Part shown: positions 1-9,467 of the stretch, in pieces
Numbering within the stretch: the first letter of the stretch is position 1
Layout of the letters: every line of letters starts with the position of its first letter
Source: Treponema sp. OMZ 798
GTDB taxonomy: Bacteria > Spirochaetota > Spirochaetia > Treponematales > Treponemataceae
DNA length: 64,000 nucleotides
Direction of reading: 5' to 3'
Assembly (NCBI RefSeq): GCF_024181385.1
Contig: NZ_CP051305.1
Span: forward strand, 1,798,001 to 1,862,000
The notes under the pieces: generated by a model
What the model was told of the DNA's origin: nothing
Databases searched by the model: none
What the model saw: only the letters and a program-made list of their open reading frames with translations
Program-made: the position numbers and the translations under genes

Positions 1-1615
1 CCTTGACAGTATCTTCTTCAAAAGGGTTTTTAATGCCTGCTATGTCTTGTGTTTGCTGTCTATTCTTTCTTTGAGATAACATCGATGTTGAAAAAATAGT
101 ACCGCCCAAGCCGGCTCTTAATTCCGGTAAAATATTTTTAGGATAGTAAAATAATCTGTCCGGAGCATACAAAGAATCGCTTCCGCTAAGGCTTTCATTT
201 TTCTTTGATTCAAAATTAACCTTCCCTGAAAAAGACTCAAGAGACATATAACTTATCCAAGGCTTCAATACGGAAAAACTAGGATTGATCGAACCGTCAA
301 GCTTCCATGAATAAAAATTTTCACTTGCCTGCCCTTTAGCTTCAGCCAGCTTATCTTTGTTTAAAAAATACTTAAACCAATTCATGTCTTCGCTTCTTCC
401 CATAAAATCGCTCTTAAAAAAAGGATCCGAAATAAACGGAAACAGAATGGAAACATTGAATGGGCTCTTTGTCACGCTCATGTTAAAGTTGAAACTATAT
501 CTGAATGGAACTATTTTACCGAAAAGGTTTGCCCTATTGACAGCTTTTTCTTTACCCGGCTCTCCATACAGGGTAAATAAAATACTGTTCCTAGGATACA
601 AGGTATAAGAAAATCCTAAAAGACCGTGAAAATCGGCTTGTTTTATATAACCCTTTTTAGGAATAATTTTTCCGTCGATACCTGCCAAATATCCAAGACC
701 GGAATAGGCATCTGCTATAAGCTTTAGATAGGAGCCGCCCGTATCCGATGCAGGTTCATCCAATTTTTTTAAAAACAAGCCCTCAAGTTTTTGTTTTTTT
801 ATAGTATCGCTTTGCATAAAATTTGAAAACGAAGTAGCTTCATCGCTTTTAGGCGCAGGTTTGCGGCCCAAAATATAGGTAGTAGTTTGAACAAAGGCTC
901 CTTCCCTGTTTTTAAAACCGAAGACCGGATGAAAAATCATCTCGTCAGCCGGATAATAAAAAAACGGAAAGTACATGATAGGCACAACACCGACCGACAA
1001 AAAACCGTTAAAAAAAGCCATTTCGTTTCCGGGTAAAATCCAAAGACGGCTTGCCCTGATAGACCACAGGGGATATTTTTCCTTGCTTGTCGTAAGCAGG
1101 GCATCCTTAAAAGCTATGGCACCGCTTTCATTTCTTCCGGCAAGACCGGTATGAATTCTAAAAGGGTCTTGATTTTTTTTTGCAGGAGCCTGCTCTATGA
1201 TGCCGTCAACAAAGACACCCTCAAGTTTTTGAATATTAAAAATGAGAGCATCCCCTCTAAAGCTTTCCCCCTCATCGGATCCTATCTTGCGACTGTAAAC
1301 AACATTACCCATTGCTGTCAAGGTTTCCCGGGTCTTATTGTGAATTATTTTATCTGCTGTGATAGTAGATACGGAATTTTCATCCGTTACCGAAATTGAA
1401 ACAAAGCCGGTAAAAATAATGAGCTCATCGCTTTTAGGTTTAGAACCTGTATCGGGTAATTCTGTTACAGGGGCAGAAGGCACCTTCACATACTCGGTAA
1501 GCTCTGCAGAGTTAATCGTAACCTTTATCGGCTTTTCAGGCTTTTCCTCGGATGCCAAAACATTTACCGAAAAGAGAAAAAGAATAAAGATTACCCCCTG
1601 CAAAGCTTTTTTCAT
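1..1615 (-). CDS. lptD: LptD/OstA-like outer-membrane assembly protein, partial (3' end beyond left edge)
   Basis: The reading frame opens with ATG at 1615 and stays open to the left edge, showing 538 residues. It begins with a signal peptide (MKKALQGVIFILFLFSVNVLA), then a proline/lysine-rich linker and an OstA/LptA-like segment (ITADKIIHNKTRETLTAMGN, about residues 85-105), followed by an aromatic, alternating pattern expected of an LptD beta-barrel. LptD inserts lipopolysaccharide-type glycolipid into the outer membrane. It lies 9 nt after the uvrA stop on the same strand; as I recall, T. pallidum keeps the same neighbour order (TP0514 uvrA, TP0515 LptD-like). Start choice rests on the signal peptide; the ribosome-binding site is weak. 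Which glycolipid it would carry in a treponeme is not visible here. Confidence 0.75.
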   Translation of the reverse strand, partial: MKKALQGVIFILFLFSVNVLASEEKPEKPIKVTINSAELTEYVKVPSAPVTELPDTGSKPKSDELIIFTGFVSISVTDENSVSTITADKIIHNKTRETLTAMGNVVYSRKIGSDEGESFRGDALIFNIQKLEGVFVDGIIEQAPAKKNQDPFRIHTGLAGRNESGAIAFKDALLTTSKEKYPLWSIRASRLWILPGNEMAFFNGFLSVGVVPIMYFPFFYYPADEMIFHPVFGFKNREGAFVQTTTYILGRKPAPKSDEATSFSNFMQSDTIKKQKLEGLFLKKLDEPASDTGGSYLKLIADAYSGLGYLAGIDGKIIPKKGYIKQADFHGLLGFSYTLYPRNSILFTLYGEPGKEKAVNRANLFGKIVPFRYSFNFNMSVTKSPFNVSILFPFISDPFFKSDFMGRSEDMNWFKYFLNKDKLAEAKGQASENFYSWKLDGSINPSFSVLKPWISYMSLESFSGKVNFESKKNESLSGSDSLYAPDRLFYYPKNILPELRAGLGGTIFSTSMLSQRKNRQQTQDIAGIKNPFEEDTVK

Positions 1616-1624
1616 TATTCCGTC

Positions 1625-4489
1625 TTACCTGACTCTTTCAAGCATTTCTTTTATGTAATATCCCGTATAGGATTTTTTTATCTTTGCAACTTCTTCAGGA
1701 GTTCCCTCGGCTATGATTTGCCCTCCGTTGGTTCCGCCTTCGGGACCGAGGTCGATAATCTTATCGGCTTGCAGGATAACGTCAAGGTTGTGCTCGATCA
1801 TAACGACGGTGTTTCCCTGATCAATCAGGCGGTGGATAACCTGCATGAGCTGCTTAACGTCTGCAAAATGTAAGCCCGTTGTCGGCTCGTCCAAGATATA
1901 GAGGGTCTTGCCCGTAGAGCGCTTGGCAAGCTCGTTTGCAAGTTTTACACGCTGGGCTTCTCCTCCTGAAAGGGTAAGCGCCGATTGGCCAAGCTTTATA
2001 TAACCCAAGCCTACCGATAAGAGGGTTTGAAGTTTTCGGGCAATGTGAGGAATGGGAGCAAAGAATTCCGAAGCTTCCTCGATGGTCATATCCAAAACGT
2101 CGGCAATGTTTTTGCCCTTATAGCGGACATCGAGGGTTTCCTTGTTAAACCTCTTCCCTCGGCAAACATCGCAGGCTATATAAACATCGGGCAAAAAGTT
2201 CATCTCGATTGTGAGGGTTCCGTCCCCCTGACAATGCTCGCACCTTCCGCCCCGCACATTAAATGAAAAGCGGCCGGGCTTATAACCTCTCGCCTTCGAT
2301 TCGGGAAGGCTTGCAAAGAGATCCCTTATCCCCGTAAAAACTCCTACATAGGTTGCCGGGTTTGAGCGGGGCGTTCTTCCGATGGGGCTTTGATCGATAT
2401 TGATAACCTTGTCTATGTGTTCAAGGCCGCTCAGTCTTTTATAGGCCCCTTCAGGAAGGGAGGAGCGCATAATCTTGTTTGAAACGGCAGGGTAAAGTAC
2501 ATCGGTCAACAGGGTGGACTTCCCCGAACCCGAAACTCCGGTGATGCAGGTAAAGGCTCCCAGAGGAATTTTTATCGAAACGTCTTTTAGGTTATGCTCA
2601 CTCACGCCTGAAAGCACCAAGGCCTTTCCGTTGCCCTCACGCCTTTTTTCGGGGATATCCATTTTAAGGGTTCCTGCAAGATATTGACCGGTTAAACTGT
2701 TTTTTACCCTCGCTACTTCCTCAGGCGAGCCTTGCGCCGTAATGTTTCCGCCGTGAACGCCTGCCCCGGGGCCTAGGTCTACAATGTAGTCGGCCGTGCG
2801 GAGAGTCTGCTCGTCATGTTCTACAACGATGAGGGTGTTCCCCAAATTGCGCAAATATAAAAGAGTGTCGATAAGGCGCTGGTTATCCCTTTGATGAAGT
2901 CCTATCGAAGGCTCATCCAAAATATAAAGAACGCCTATCAAGCTTGAACCTATCTGGGTCGCAAGCCTTATGCGCTGAGCTTCCCCTCCCGAAAGGGTTG
3001 CGGCCTTTCTTTCGAGGGTCAGGTAATCGAGGCCGACGTTTTTCATAAACTCCAAACGGGCCTTAATTTCTTTTAAGATTTGAAAGGCTATGTGTTCTTC
3101 CGTTTCGGAAAGTTTTAGTTTTTCAAAGAAGCTGATAGAATCCCCGACCGAAAGGCAGGTGAGCTCATGAATGTTTTTATTGCCCACCGTTACGGCCAGC
3201 ACCTCGGGCTTAAGCCTCATCCCTCCGCAGGTTTTGCAGGGTTTTATCGACATAAACTTTTCGTAGTACTCCCTGACAGAGGCCGAGTAGGATTCGTTAT
3301 ACTTCCTATTCATGTCGGCCATTATGCCGGGCCAGGGGCGGTTATAAGAGTACTTGCCTGTTCCGCTTTTGGCCGTGTACGAAAACTGAATCTTCGTGTC
3401 GCCCGAGCCCTCCCAAATGATAGTTTGAATTTTTTTGGGGAGCTTGTTTAGAGGCGTATCAAGGGAAAAGCCGTATTGGGCCGCGAGGGCTTCAAAGCGC
3501 ACCCTGTTCCAATCCGATTCGGGGTTATACGGAACAAAGACGCCCTCATTGAACGAAAGGCCCTTATCGGGGGCTATGAGGTCTTGGTCAAAATGCTGGG
3601 TCACTCCGAGGCCGGTACACTCCGGGCAGGCCCCTATCGGGTTATTAAAAGAAAAAAGGCGGGGCTGTAATTCGGGCATCGAAATTCCGCAGTCAGAGCA
3701 GGCATTTTTTTGCGAAAAGAAAACCTCGATTACAGGGGAATCCTTGGTGTCCTGCCTTGTAGCAAGAAGGGTTCCGCCCGAACTTTCCAAGGCAGTTTCC
3801 ACGGATTCGGAAAGGCGTTTTCTTACATCGCCCGACAGTTGAATTCGGTCTACGATTATTTCGATTGTGTGCTTTTTTTGCTTATCGAGCTTTATTCCGT
3901 CTTCAAGGTTTACGAGGAGGCCGTCGATGCGGGCACGCACAAAGCCTGCGGCAATCGCATCGCTTACAATCTTTTGGTGTTCTCCCTTTTTTCCCTTTAT
4001 GATGGGAGCCAGAATCTGAACGCGGGTTCCTTCAGGCCAGGCCATAATGGTGTCTATAATCTGGTCAACCGTCTGCTCCTTAATCTCCTTTCCGCAAGAA
4101 GGACAGTGGGCGTGCCCCGTACGGGCAAAAAGGAGGCGGTAGTAGTCGTAAATTTCCGTTACCGTGCCGACCGTGGAGCGGGGGTTACGGTGAGTGGTTT
4201 TTTGTTCGATAGAAATAGCGGGAGAAAGCCCCTCAATGTAGTCCACATCGGGCTTATCCATCCTGCCTAAAAACTGCCTGGCATAGGCCGAAAGGGACTC
4301 GACATAGCGGCGCTGCCCCTCGGCAAAGATGGTATCAAAGGCGAGCGAGCTTTTGCCCGAACCTGAAAGGCCCGATATAACGATGAGCTTATCGCGAGGA
4401 AGCTCCACATCAATGTTTTTTAAGTTATGTTCACGGGCACCCTTTACGATGAGCTTATTTAGGTGTCCGCCATGATTTTGATTATTCAT
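1625..4489 (-). CDS. uvrA: Excinuclease ABC subunit A
   Basis: UvrA is the damage-recognition ATPase of nucleotide excision repair and hands lesions to UvrB. The 954 residues match the usual length. There are two ABC modules: a first Walker A (GLSGSGKSS, about residue 40), first signature [12 protein letters not shown] and Walker [11 protein letters not shown] near residue 520, a second Walker A (GVSGSGKST) near 645, and a second [12 protein letters not shown] with [10 protein letters not shown] near 860. Zinc-binding CxxC pairs are visible (CPSCGKE near 133; CEHCQGDG and CDVCRGKR in the second half). It is the first gene of a short minus-strand unit with the lptD-like gene and is divergent from the chemoreceptor. 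The long opposite-strand frames inside it are antisense shadows. Confidence 0.98.
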   Translation of the reverse strand: MNNQNHGGHLNKLIVKGAREHNLKNIDVELPRDKLIVISGLSGSGKSSLAFDTIFAEGQRRYVESLSAYARQFLGRMDKPDVDYIEGLSPAISIEQKTTHRNPRSTVGTVTEIYDYYRLLFARTGHAHCPSCGKEIKEQTVDQIIDTIMAWPEGTRVQILAPIIKGKKGEHQKIVSDAIAAGFVRARIDGLLVNLEDGIKLDKQKKHTIEIIVDRIQLSGDVRKRLSESVETALESSGGTLLATRQDTKDSPVIEVFFSQKNACSDCGISMPELQPRLFSFNNPIGACPECTGLGVTQHFDQDLIAPDKGLSFNEGVFVPYNPESDWNRVRFEALAAQYGFSLDTPLNKLPKKIQTIIWEGSGDTKIQFSYTAKSGTGKYSYNRPWPGIMADMNRKYNESYSASVREYYEKFMSIKPCKTCGGMRLKPEVLAVTVGNKNIHELTCLSVGDSISFFEKLKLSETEEHIAFQILKEIKARLEFMKNVGLDYLTLERKAATLSGGEAQRIRLATQIGSSLIGVLYILDEPSIGLHQRDNQRLIDTLLYLRNLGNTLIVVEHDEQTLRTADYIVDLGPGAGVHGGNITAQGSPEEVARVKNSLTGQYLAGTLKMDIPEKRREGNGKALVLSGVSEHNLKDVSIKIPLGAFTCITGVSGSGKSTLLTDVLYPAVSNKIMRSSLPEGAYKRLSGLEHIDKVINIDQSPIGRTPRSNPATYVGVFTGIRDLFASLPESKARGYKPGRFSFNVRGGRCEHCQGDGTLTIEMNFLPDVYIACDVCRGKRFNKETLDVRYKGKNIADVLDMTIEEASEFFAPIPHIARKLQTLLSVGLGYIKLGQSALTLSGGEAQRVKLANELAKRSTGKTLYILDEPTTGLHFADVKQLMQVIHRLIDQGNTVVMIEHNLDVILQADKIIDLGPEGGTNGGQIIAEGTPEEVAKIKKSYTGYYIKEMLERVR

Positions 4490-4563
4490 AAGAAGATATT
4501 ATACAAAAAAAAACGGCTTTTGGGAATAAGGAGAAAATACTGAAAATTCTTAAAAATTTATAC

Positions 4564-4580
4564 TAGTTACCATGTAACTA
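4564..4580. repeat. Short perfect dyad in the uvrA/chemoreceptor divergent spacer
   Basis: A 7-bp inverted repeat with a 3-nt centre (TAGTTAC cat GTAACTA) lies between the two divergent starts. Its position would suit an operator for either gene. No regulator is known to me for this site, so the role is a guess. Confidence 0.35.
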
Positions 4581-4668
4581 TTAAAACTTGCAATTATTTA
4601 CATGGAAAGCTTCATACATATTTTTCAATTCACATATTAAACATTACTTTACCTGAGGGAGGAACTAC

Positions 4669-6762
4669 ATGAAAAAAAGGTTTTCAATGCGGAATAAGCT
4701 ATTGATTATATTCGGTACTTTGATTTTTGCGGCAGGTTTTACGCTGGGTGTTTTAGGAGTACGAACAGCCCGAAAAACTGTAACTGAAAAGGTGGAGATT
4801 CACCTTAAAGATAAGGCTGCCGATACGGCTGAAATTATTGACGGAAGGGTTACGGCTTTTTTCCAATTTTTGGAAGGGATAGCCCGTATGCCTGTCTTAA
4901 CCGATAAAACCGTGCCCTATGCAGAAAAAGCTGCAGTATTGGACAAAGAAGCATCTTTTAATAAAAGGTTGGATCAACTCAATTTGTACGACCTTTCAGG
5001 AACACGTACTGCAAATGACGGACAAGTTATATCGGTAAAAGACCGTGAATGGTTTAAATCAGCTGCAAGCGGAAAACGTTTTGCTTCAGAACCTCTTTTA
5101 TCCCGTTCCCTTAACAAATTTGTACTTGTATTTGCTGTTCCTGTATACGATAAAGATCGAACTGTTACAGGTGTATTAAACTGCGCAATCGGAGCCGAAC
5201 ACCTATCCGATGATATTAATGATATTATCGTCGGAGAAACAGGAAACTGTTATATTTTAGGCCGCTCCGGAACAACAATAGCACATAAAGATTTTAATTT
5301 GGTAAATTCTCAGGATAATATTTTAAATAATGCAAAAACAAACCCTGAATTGACTTCATTAGCCAAATTTACGCAAAAAGCTTTGGACAGCACAAAAAGT
5401 GAAATAGGTTTTTATAAATATGATGGAACAACCTATATAGCATCTTATGCAAAGATGAGTAATACCGACTGGACTGTTGTTATTAGAGCCCCGATGAAAC
5501 AGTTTATGGGAAGTATTGATACTCTGAGAAACAGAATGCTTTTTATAGGTTTTAGTATCTTAGCGGTAAGCTTAGTTATACTTTTCATTACATCCTATAA
5601 AATGATCAAGCCTATAAATGTTGTAGTTTCCGCCCTCAAGGATATTGCCCAAGGTGAAGGAGATTTGACCGTCCGTCTGCCCTTGGTCGGAAATGATGAG
5701 GTAACGGATCTATCCGAATACTTCAATCAAACAATCGAAAAAATAGGCTCTTCAATTAAAGTCGTAGGAAAAAACAGTGCCGAGATGACAAACACAGGTT
5801 CGGAGCTTGTAAGCAATATGACGGAAACAGCCAGCGCCGTGCATGAGATAAGCGCAAACATTGACGGAGTAAAAAAACAGGCTCTTACACAAGCTGCAAG
5901 CGTCAGTGAAACGGCAGCTACCGTAGAACAGATTATCCGGACTATAAAAAATCTTAACGGAAGTATCGAAAATCAGGCAGCAAGCGTTGCAGAATCTTCC
6001 TCAGCTATCGAACAGATGGTAGGCAATATCGCCTCAATCACTCAAACTCTGGATAAAACAAATGATGTTATAAAGACACTCGCTTCAGCCACCGCTGACG
6101 GAAAGGAAACCGTTGCGGGAGCAAACAGTGTAACTCAACGAATAGCCGAAGAATCGGGCGGGCTTTTGGAAGCCAGCAATGTTATTCAGCATATTGCAAG
6201 TCAGACAAACCTATTGGCTATGAATGCGGCCATTGAAGCCGCCCATGCAGGTGAGGCAGGAAAGGGTTTTGCCGTTGTTGCCGACGAAATACGTAAACTT
6301 GCAGAAGAATCCAGCACTCAAGGAAAAACTATCACCTCAACCCTAAAAGTACTGTCGGGAGAAATTGAAATGCTTTCGGCTGCTGCAAAGACGGCAGAGG
6401 ATAAGTTCAATACTATTTTCAACCTATCCGACCAAGTAAAAACAATGAGTCAAAATTTGATGGATGCTATGCGGGAACAAGAAAACGGCAGCAAGGAAGT
6501 ACTCAGCGCAATCCGTGATATCAATATGGTAACCAATCAGGTAAATGACGGATCTGCTGAAATGCTTAGGGGCGGTGAAAATGTTGCAATCGAAATGCAA
6601 AAACTAGATTCACTTACCCGCATTATAACGGACAGCATGAATGAAATGGCCGCCGGCGCAATTCAGATAAGCAATGCCGTACAGGATGTAAGTGAAATTA
6701 CCCAAAAGAATAAGCGGAACATCGACAGCCTATCGACGGAGGTAGGAAAGTTTAAGGTTTAA
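4669..6762 (+). CDS. Methyl-accepting chemotaxis protein with dCache-type sensor
   Basis: A 697-residue chemoreceptor. Membrane segment 1 is at about 11-33; a large periplasmic part (about 35-285) fits a double-Cache ligand domain; membrane segment 2 is at about 287-308; a HAMP linker follows ([14 protein letters not shown]); the rest is the methylated, coiled-coil signalling domain with the conserved hairpin tip [20 protein letters not shown] at about 512-535. It would sense an extracellular ligand and control CheA/CheW and so the periplasmic flagella. The ATG follows a strong ribosome-binding site (GAGGGAGG). It is transcribed alone and converges on the flgJ-like gene, 18 nt between stops. 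The ligand cannot be predicted from sequence. Confidence 0.95.
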   Translation: MKKRFSMRNKLLIIFGTLIFAAGFTLGVLGVRTARKTVTEKVEIHLKDKAADTAEIIDGRVTAFFQFLEGIARMPVLTDKTVPYAEKAAVLDKEASFNKRLDQLNLYDLSGTRTANDGQVISVKDREWFKSAASGKRFASEPLLSRSLNKFVLVFAVPVYDKDRTVTGVLNCAIGAEHLSDDINDIIVGETGNCYILGRSGTTIAHKDFNLVNSQDNILNNAKTNPELTSLAKFTQKALDSTKSEIGFYKYDGTTYIASYAKMSNTDWTVVIRAPMKQFMGSIDTLRNRMLFIGFSILAVSLVILFITSYKMIKPINVVVSALKDIAQGEGDLTVRLPLVGNDEVTDLSEYFNQTIEKIGSSIKVVGKNSAEMTNTGSELVSNMTETASAVHEISANIDGVKKQALTQAASVSETAATVEQIIRTIKNLNGSIENQAASVAESSSAIEQMVGNIASITQTLDKTNDVIKTLASATADGKETVAGANSVTQRIAEESGGLLEASNVIQHIASQTNLLAMNAAIEAAHAGEAGKGFAVVADEIRKLAEESSTQGKTITSTLKVLSGEIEMLSAAAKTAEDKFNTIFNLSDQVKTMSQNLMDAMREQENGSKEVLSAIRDINMVTNQVNDGSAEMLRGGENVAIEMQKLDSLTRIITDSMNEMAAGAIQISNAVQDVSEITQKNKRNIDSLSTEVGKFKV

Positions 6763-6780
6763 GTTAACCGCAAGGGACCG

Positions 6781-7374
6781 TCATCCCCTTGCTCCGGAAA
6801 GTTCCAAATAGATTTGATCGGCGAGGCCGAAGCCGGCGTTTTTAGTCATACTGCGGCCGAGCTCATCATACATCATGTCTTGGTACATCTTTCCTGCAAA
6901 GGACTCATCCCCTGCAAGGGTTTTACCCGACAAGGTGCTGCGCATCGAATCAAGCATTATTTTTACAAAGTAGGATTCAAATTCAAGGGCCTGCTCGTAA
7001 AGCTTACTCGTTCTGTCAATCGAGTATTTTGAATGAACCGTTTCACCCGACTTTCCGAAGGAGGAAGCCACGCCTTGAACCTCCCTGTGCGTATCGGCCG
7101 GAACCGGATTTTCTATCTTCATGGATTTTAAAATATCTCCCGGAAGGCGGGTATCAAAGAGCTGTCCTGTTTTTAGGCCTGAGACGGAAGCGGAGCTTTC
7201 TCCCTGAATATTAGAAATAACGGAAGAAGCTCTTTCGGAACCTCTCAAAGATTCAAGCATTTGAGTAAAATTTTGTTGAGATTTTACGGAAGACGGAATT
7301 TCTTTTTTATTTATCAAAGAATTTTTTACGTCTTCCCTTCCCGTTTGATTTATTTGTATTTTGTTTACTTCCAT
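6781..7374 (-). CDS. flgJ: FlgJ-like rod-binding protein
   Basis: The 197-residue product has a disordered Ser/Lys-rich first two thirds and a C-terminal rod-binding domain (FESYFVKIMLDSMRSTL, then GMADQ-like GFGLADQIYLEL) typical of the FlgJ N-terminal family that caps rod assembly. There is no peptidoglycan-hydrolase domain after it, as is usual for spirochete and short-form FlgJ. I chose ATG 7374 over an upstream TTG because GGGAGGG sits 7-10 nt before it and would be part of the coding region otherwise. It is the last gene of a flgF-like, flgG, flgJ unit. Confidence 0.85.
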   Translation of the reverse strand: MEVNKIQINQTGREDVKNSLINKKEIPSSVKSQQNFTQMLESLRGSERASSVISNIQGESSASVSGLKTGQLFDTRLPGDILKSMKIENPVPADTHREVQGVASSFGKSGETVHSKYSIDRTSKLYEQALEFESYFVKIMLDSMRSTLSGKTLAGDESFAGKMYQDMMYDELGRSMTKNAGFGLADQIYLELSGARG

Positions 7375-7420
7375 CTTCTGCCCTCCCAAGCCTTAACTAA
7401 AAATTATTTTTAAGTCAAAC

Positions 7421-8215
7421 TTATCGTTTTAAACTTACTGCAGTGCCGAGCATATTGTCGCTTGTCTGGATAGCCTTTGAATTGAACTCATAAGCTCTTT
7501 GGGCAACAATCATGTTTACCATCTCGCTTACGGTTGAAACGTTTGACATTTCCAAAAACTTGTGCTCGGTTCTTCCGAACCCGCTAAAGCCGGGGCGCCC
7601 CGGAATAGCTGCACCTGAGGCCGGGGTCTGCCTAAAAAGGTTTGTACCCTCGGCCGAAAGACCTGCATTATTTTGAAAGCGGTAAAGCTCTATCTGACCT
7701 ACTTCGATCGGATCGTCTATGTCGCCGACCTTAACGGTAACACGGCCGTCTCTGCTGACGGTAATCGTGTTCTCCCTATAACCTTCGGGGAAGATGATTT
7801 CGGGCAAAACGCGCAAACCGTTTGAAGTCACAAGCTGGCGGTCTCTATCAATCTTAAAAGAACCGTCCCTTGTGTAAGCATAGGTTCCGTCATATTGAAG
7901 AACTCTAAAAAAACCTTCTCCCTGAATTGCAATATCGCTTGTTACTCCGGTGTTCTGTAAGGAACCCTGTTCAAATATTCTTTGGGTGGCGGCAAGCCTT
8001 GCACCATGTCCCATCTGAACTCCTACCGGTGTAATTGTGTCTTCGGTAGCAGGGGTTCCTGCCGTCCTTACCGTCTGATAGATGAGGTCTTCAAATTCAG
8101 CCCTCTGCTTTTTAAAGCCGCTTGTGTTTACGTTTGCCAAGTTGTTTGCAACCGTGTCGATATTTGCCTGCTGAGTGTTCATGCCTGTTGCGGCTGTCCA
8201 TAAACTTCTAACCAT
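7421..8215 (-). CDS. flgG: Flagellar distal rod protein FlgG
   Basis: 264 residues, the usual FlgG length. The N-terminal rod motif (ATGMNTQQANIDTVANNLAN, NTSGFKKQRAEFEDLIYQ) and the C-terminal hook/rod motif (MSNVSTVSEMVNMIVAQRAYEFNSK) are complete. FlgG builds the distal rod through the periplasm; in treponemes the filament also stays in the periplasm. A near-consensus AGGAGGT precedes the ATG. It lies 14 nt downstream of its paralogue at 8230-9042, a common spirochete pairing of FlgF and FlgG. Confidence 0.95.
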   Translation of the reverse strand: MVRSLWTAATGMNTQQANIDTVANNLANVNTSGFKKQRAEFEDLIYQTVRTAGTPATEDTITPVGVQMGHGARLAATQRIFEQGSLQNTGVTSDIAIQGEGFFRVLQYDGTYAYTRDGSFKIDRDRQLVTSNGLRVLPEIIFPEGYRENTITVSRDGRVTVKVGDIDDPIEVGQIELYRFQNNAGLSAEGTNLFRQTPASGAAIPGRPGFSGFGRTEHKFLEMSNVSTVSEMVNMIVAQRAYEFNSKAIQTSDNMLGTAVSLKR

Positions 8216-8229
8216 AATTTACCTCCTAT

Positions 8230-9042
8230 CTATCTTTTAACTGCTTCGTTCCATAGTTTGGCCATCATCGTATCTTCGGCCTGAATGGATTTTTGATTGG
8301 CCTCATAGGCCCTGTTTACTTCTATCATCCTAACCATTTCGTTGACTACATTTACATTGGATGCCTCGATAAAGCCCTGCACCACAACGGGACGCGACGG
8401 GCCTTCGGCAGCAATGGCCTTACCGGAAAGAGGCGTGTCCAGGTAAAAGCTTGATCCGTTTTTGCTCAAATATCTTTCGTTTTCAAATTCAACTATTTTT
8501 AAGCGGTCCAAATAAACGGAATCGCTTTCCGGTTGGGTAATGGGGCGTATATAGATTTGTCCGTCTTGGTTAATCTTATATTCCATATCCTGTAAAAAGA
8601 TGCGGCCGTTTTCTCCCATAACCGGATAGCCTTCCTTGGTCATAAGATAGCCTTCAACTCCGACCATGAAGTTTCCATTGCGGGTATATTTTTCGCCGTA
8701 AGGTGTTTCAACGGCAAAAAAGCCCTGCCCTTCCAAGGCCAAATCGGCCGGAGAGCTTGTCTGCTTTAAGGAGCCTTGCTCAAACTCGGTAAAAATCTCG
8801 TTAGTTTCAACACCGAGACCTAACTTTCCTATAATTGGAGCTATGTCTGATGAGCCGAAGGGATTTTTTATAACTCCGTCATCGTTCAGCCTTCTTAAAA
8901 GCAATTCGGGAAAAGACTTTTGAACGGAAACATCCCTTTTAAAACTAGTCGTATCCAAGTTAGCCAAATTGTTTGAAATAACATCCAGCTGACGCTGCTG
9001 AGCCAGCATTCCGCTCGCCGCAGTATACCAACCTCTTACCAT
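8230..9042 (-). CDS. flgF: Flagellar basal-body rod protein, FlgF/FlgG family
   Basis: 270 residues with the rod-protein N-terminal motif (ASGMLAQQRQLDVISNNLAN, LDTTSFKRD) and a matching C-terminus (ASNVNVVNEMVRMIEVNRAY). Gene order and divergence from the neighbouring FlgG suggest the proximal rod protein FlgF, though annotation pipelines often label both FlgG. AGAGGTGG precedes the ATG. It is the first gene of the minus-strand flagellar unit, and its promoter must lie in the hairpin-rich interval upstream (9043-9460). Confidence 0.88.
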   Translation of the reverse strand: MVRGWYTAASGMLAQQRQLDVISNNLANLDTTSFKRDVSVQKSFPELLLRRLNDDGVIKNPFGSSDIAPIIGKLGLGVETNEIFTEFEQGSLKQTSSPADLALEGQGFFAVETPYGEKYTRNGNFMVGVEGYLMTKEGYPVMGENGRIFLQDMEYKINQDGQIYIRPITQPESDSVYLDRLKIVEFENERYLSKNGSSFYLDTPLSGKAIAAEGPSRPVVVQGFIEASNVNVVNEMVRMIEVNRAYEANQKSIQAEDTMMAKLWNEAVKR

Positions 9043-9058
9043 ATAACCACCTCTATAA

Positions 9059-9097
9059 AAACTTTTTGCAAGGATTATAAAATCCTGAAAAAAGTTT
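9059..9097. repeat. Hairpin 1 of the flgF/flaB spacer
   Basis: AAACTTTTT ... AGGAT (6-nt loop) ATCCT ... AAAAAGTTT forms a near-perfect stem of about 16 bp with one small internal mismatch, followed by a T-run on the plus strand. It resembles an intrinsic terminator, but no plus-strand gene ends before it. Confidence 0.6.
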
Positions 9098-9103
9098 TTT
9101 CAA

Positions 9104-9126
9104 GTAGTTTTGCATAGCAAAACTAC
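9104..9126. repeat. Hairpin 2 of the flgF/flaB spacer
   Basis: Perfect 10-bp inverted repeat GTAGTTTTGC / GCAAAACTAC around a 3-nt loop. It starts 7 nt after hairpin 1. Confidence 0.75.
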
Positions 9127-9136
9127 ATACAATATC

Positions 9137-9166
9137 ACGATGTTTTGTGCTTTGCACAAAACTCGT
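9137..9166. repeat. Hairpin 3 of the flgF/flaB spacer
   Basis: GTTTTGTGC ttt GCACAAAAC is a perfect 9-bp stem, extended by ACGA/TCGT across a single bulged T. Its core resembles hairpin 2 (GTTTTG near the loop in both), suggesting a related repeat unit. Confidence 0.7.
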
Positions 9167-9167
9167 A

Positions 9168-9206
9168 GATGAACAGAGAGGCTGAATTTCTGCCAAACTG
9201 TTCATC
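9168..9206. repeat. Hairpin 4 of the flgF/flaB spacer
   Basis: GATGAACAG ... CTGTTCATC forms a 9-bp outer stem enclosing a small GGC/GCC stem. It follows hairpin 3 after one base. Confidence 0.65.
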
Positions 9207-9310
9207 ATACCTCTTACTATACGATTTTACCTTTTACTATATGATTTTCGGCATACTAAAATTTTCTTTTAGGAAAATATTTATCTAAAAAAAAATCACA
9301 ACTTTTTTCT

Positions 9311-9336
9311 TAAGTCTTTTTTTAGTTCTCCGATAA
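9311..9336 (+). promoter_or_regulatory. Sigma28-like promoter candidate for flaB
   Basis: TAAGTCTT, 10 nt, TCCGATAA matches the FliA-type consensus (TAAAGTTT-N11-GCCGATAA) closely at the -10 half. It would give a leader of about 125 nt to flaB. The -10 lies in the loop of an 8-bp inverted repeat (TTAGTTCT at 9322-9329, AGAACTAA at 9338-9345). Known flagellin genes are commonly FliA-dependent; use here is inferred. Confidence 0.5.
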
Positions 9337-9467
9337 AAGAACTAAGCACAGCTTAAATTTTAATGTGCTTCCGTCTTCTGCGGAACGACAGAGGATCCGG
9401 AAATGACATATCGGCAGGGATGCCGCGGGAATTAATAATTGCCGAAAATCACCAAAGGAGTAGGAAT

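Larger units (their letters stand above)
9043..9467. other. flgF/flaB divergent intergenic region, 425 nt, rich in hairpins
   Basis: No convincing gene is present. The in-frame extension of flaB back to 9363 is an unbroken frame but has no ribosome-binding site and does not look like flagellin. The left half holds four consecutive inverted repeats (separate entries), the right half a sigma28-like promoter and a pair of distant 11-bp inverted repeats (9243-9253 and 9440-9450). Confidence 0.8.

Noticed and set aside
3710..4270. 186-codon plus-strand frame inside uvrA
   Set aside because: Antisense to conserved UvrA sequence, no ribosome-binding site, protein looks unlike any family.
9441..9448. 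GCCGAAAA as a sigma28 -10 element
   Set aside because: No matching -35, and it would leave only about 13 nt before the ATG. The TCCGATAA site upstream fits better.
9363..9467. Upstream extension of flaB to 9363
   Set aside because: No ribosome-binding site at 9363, while AAAGGAG fits ATG 9468 and FlaB proteins start MIINHNM.
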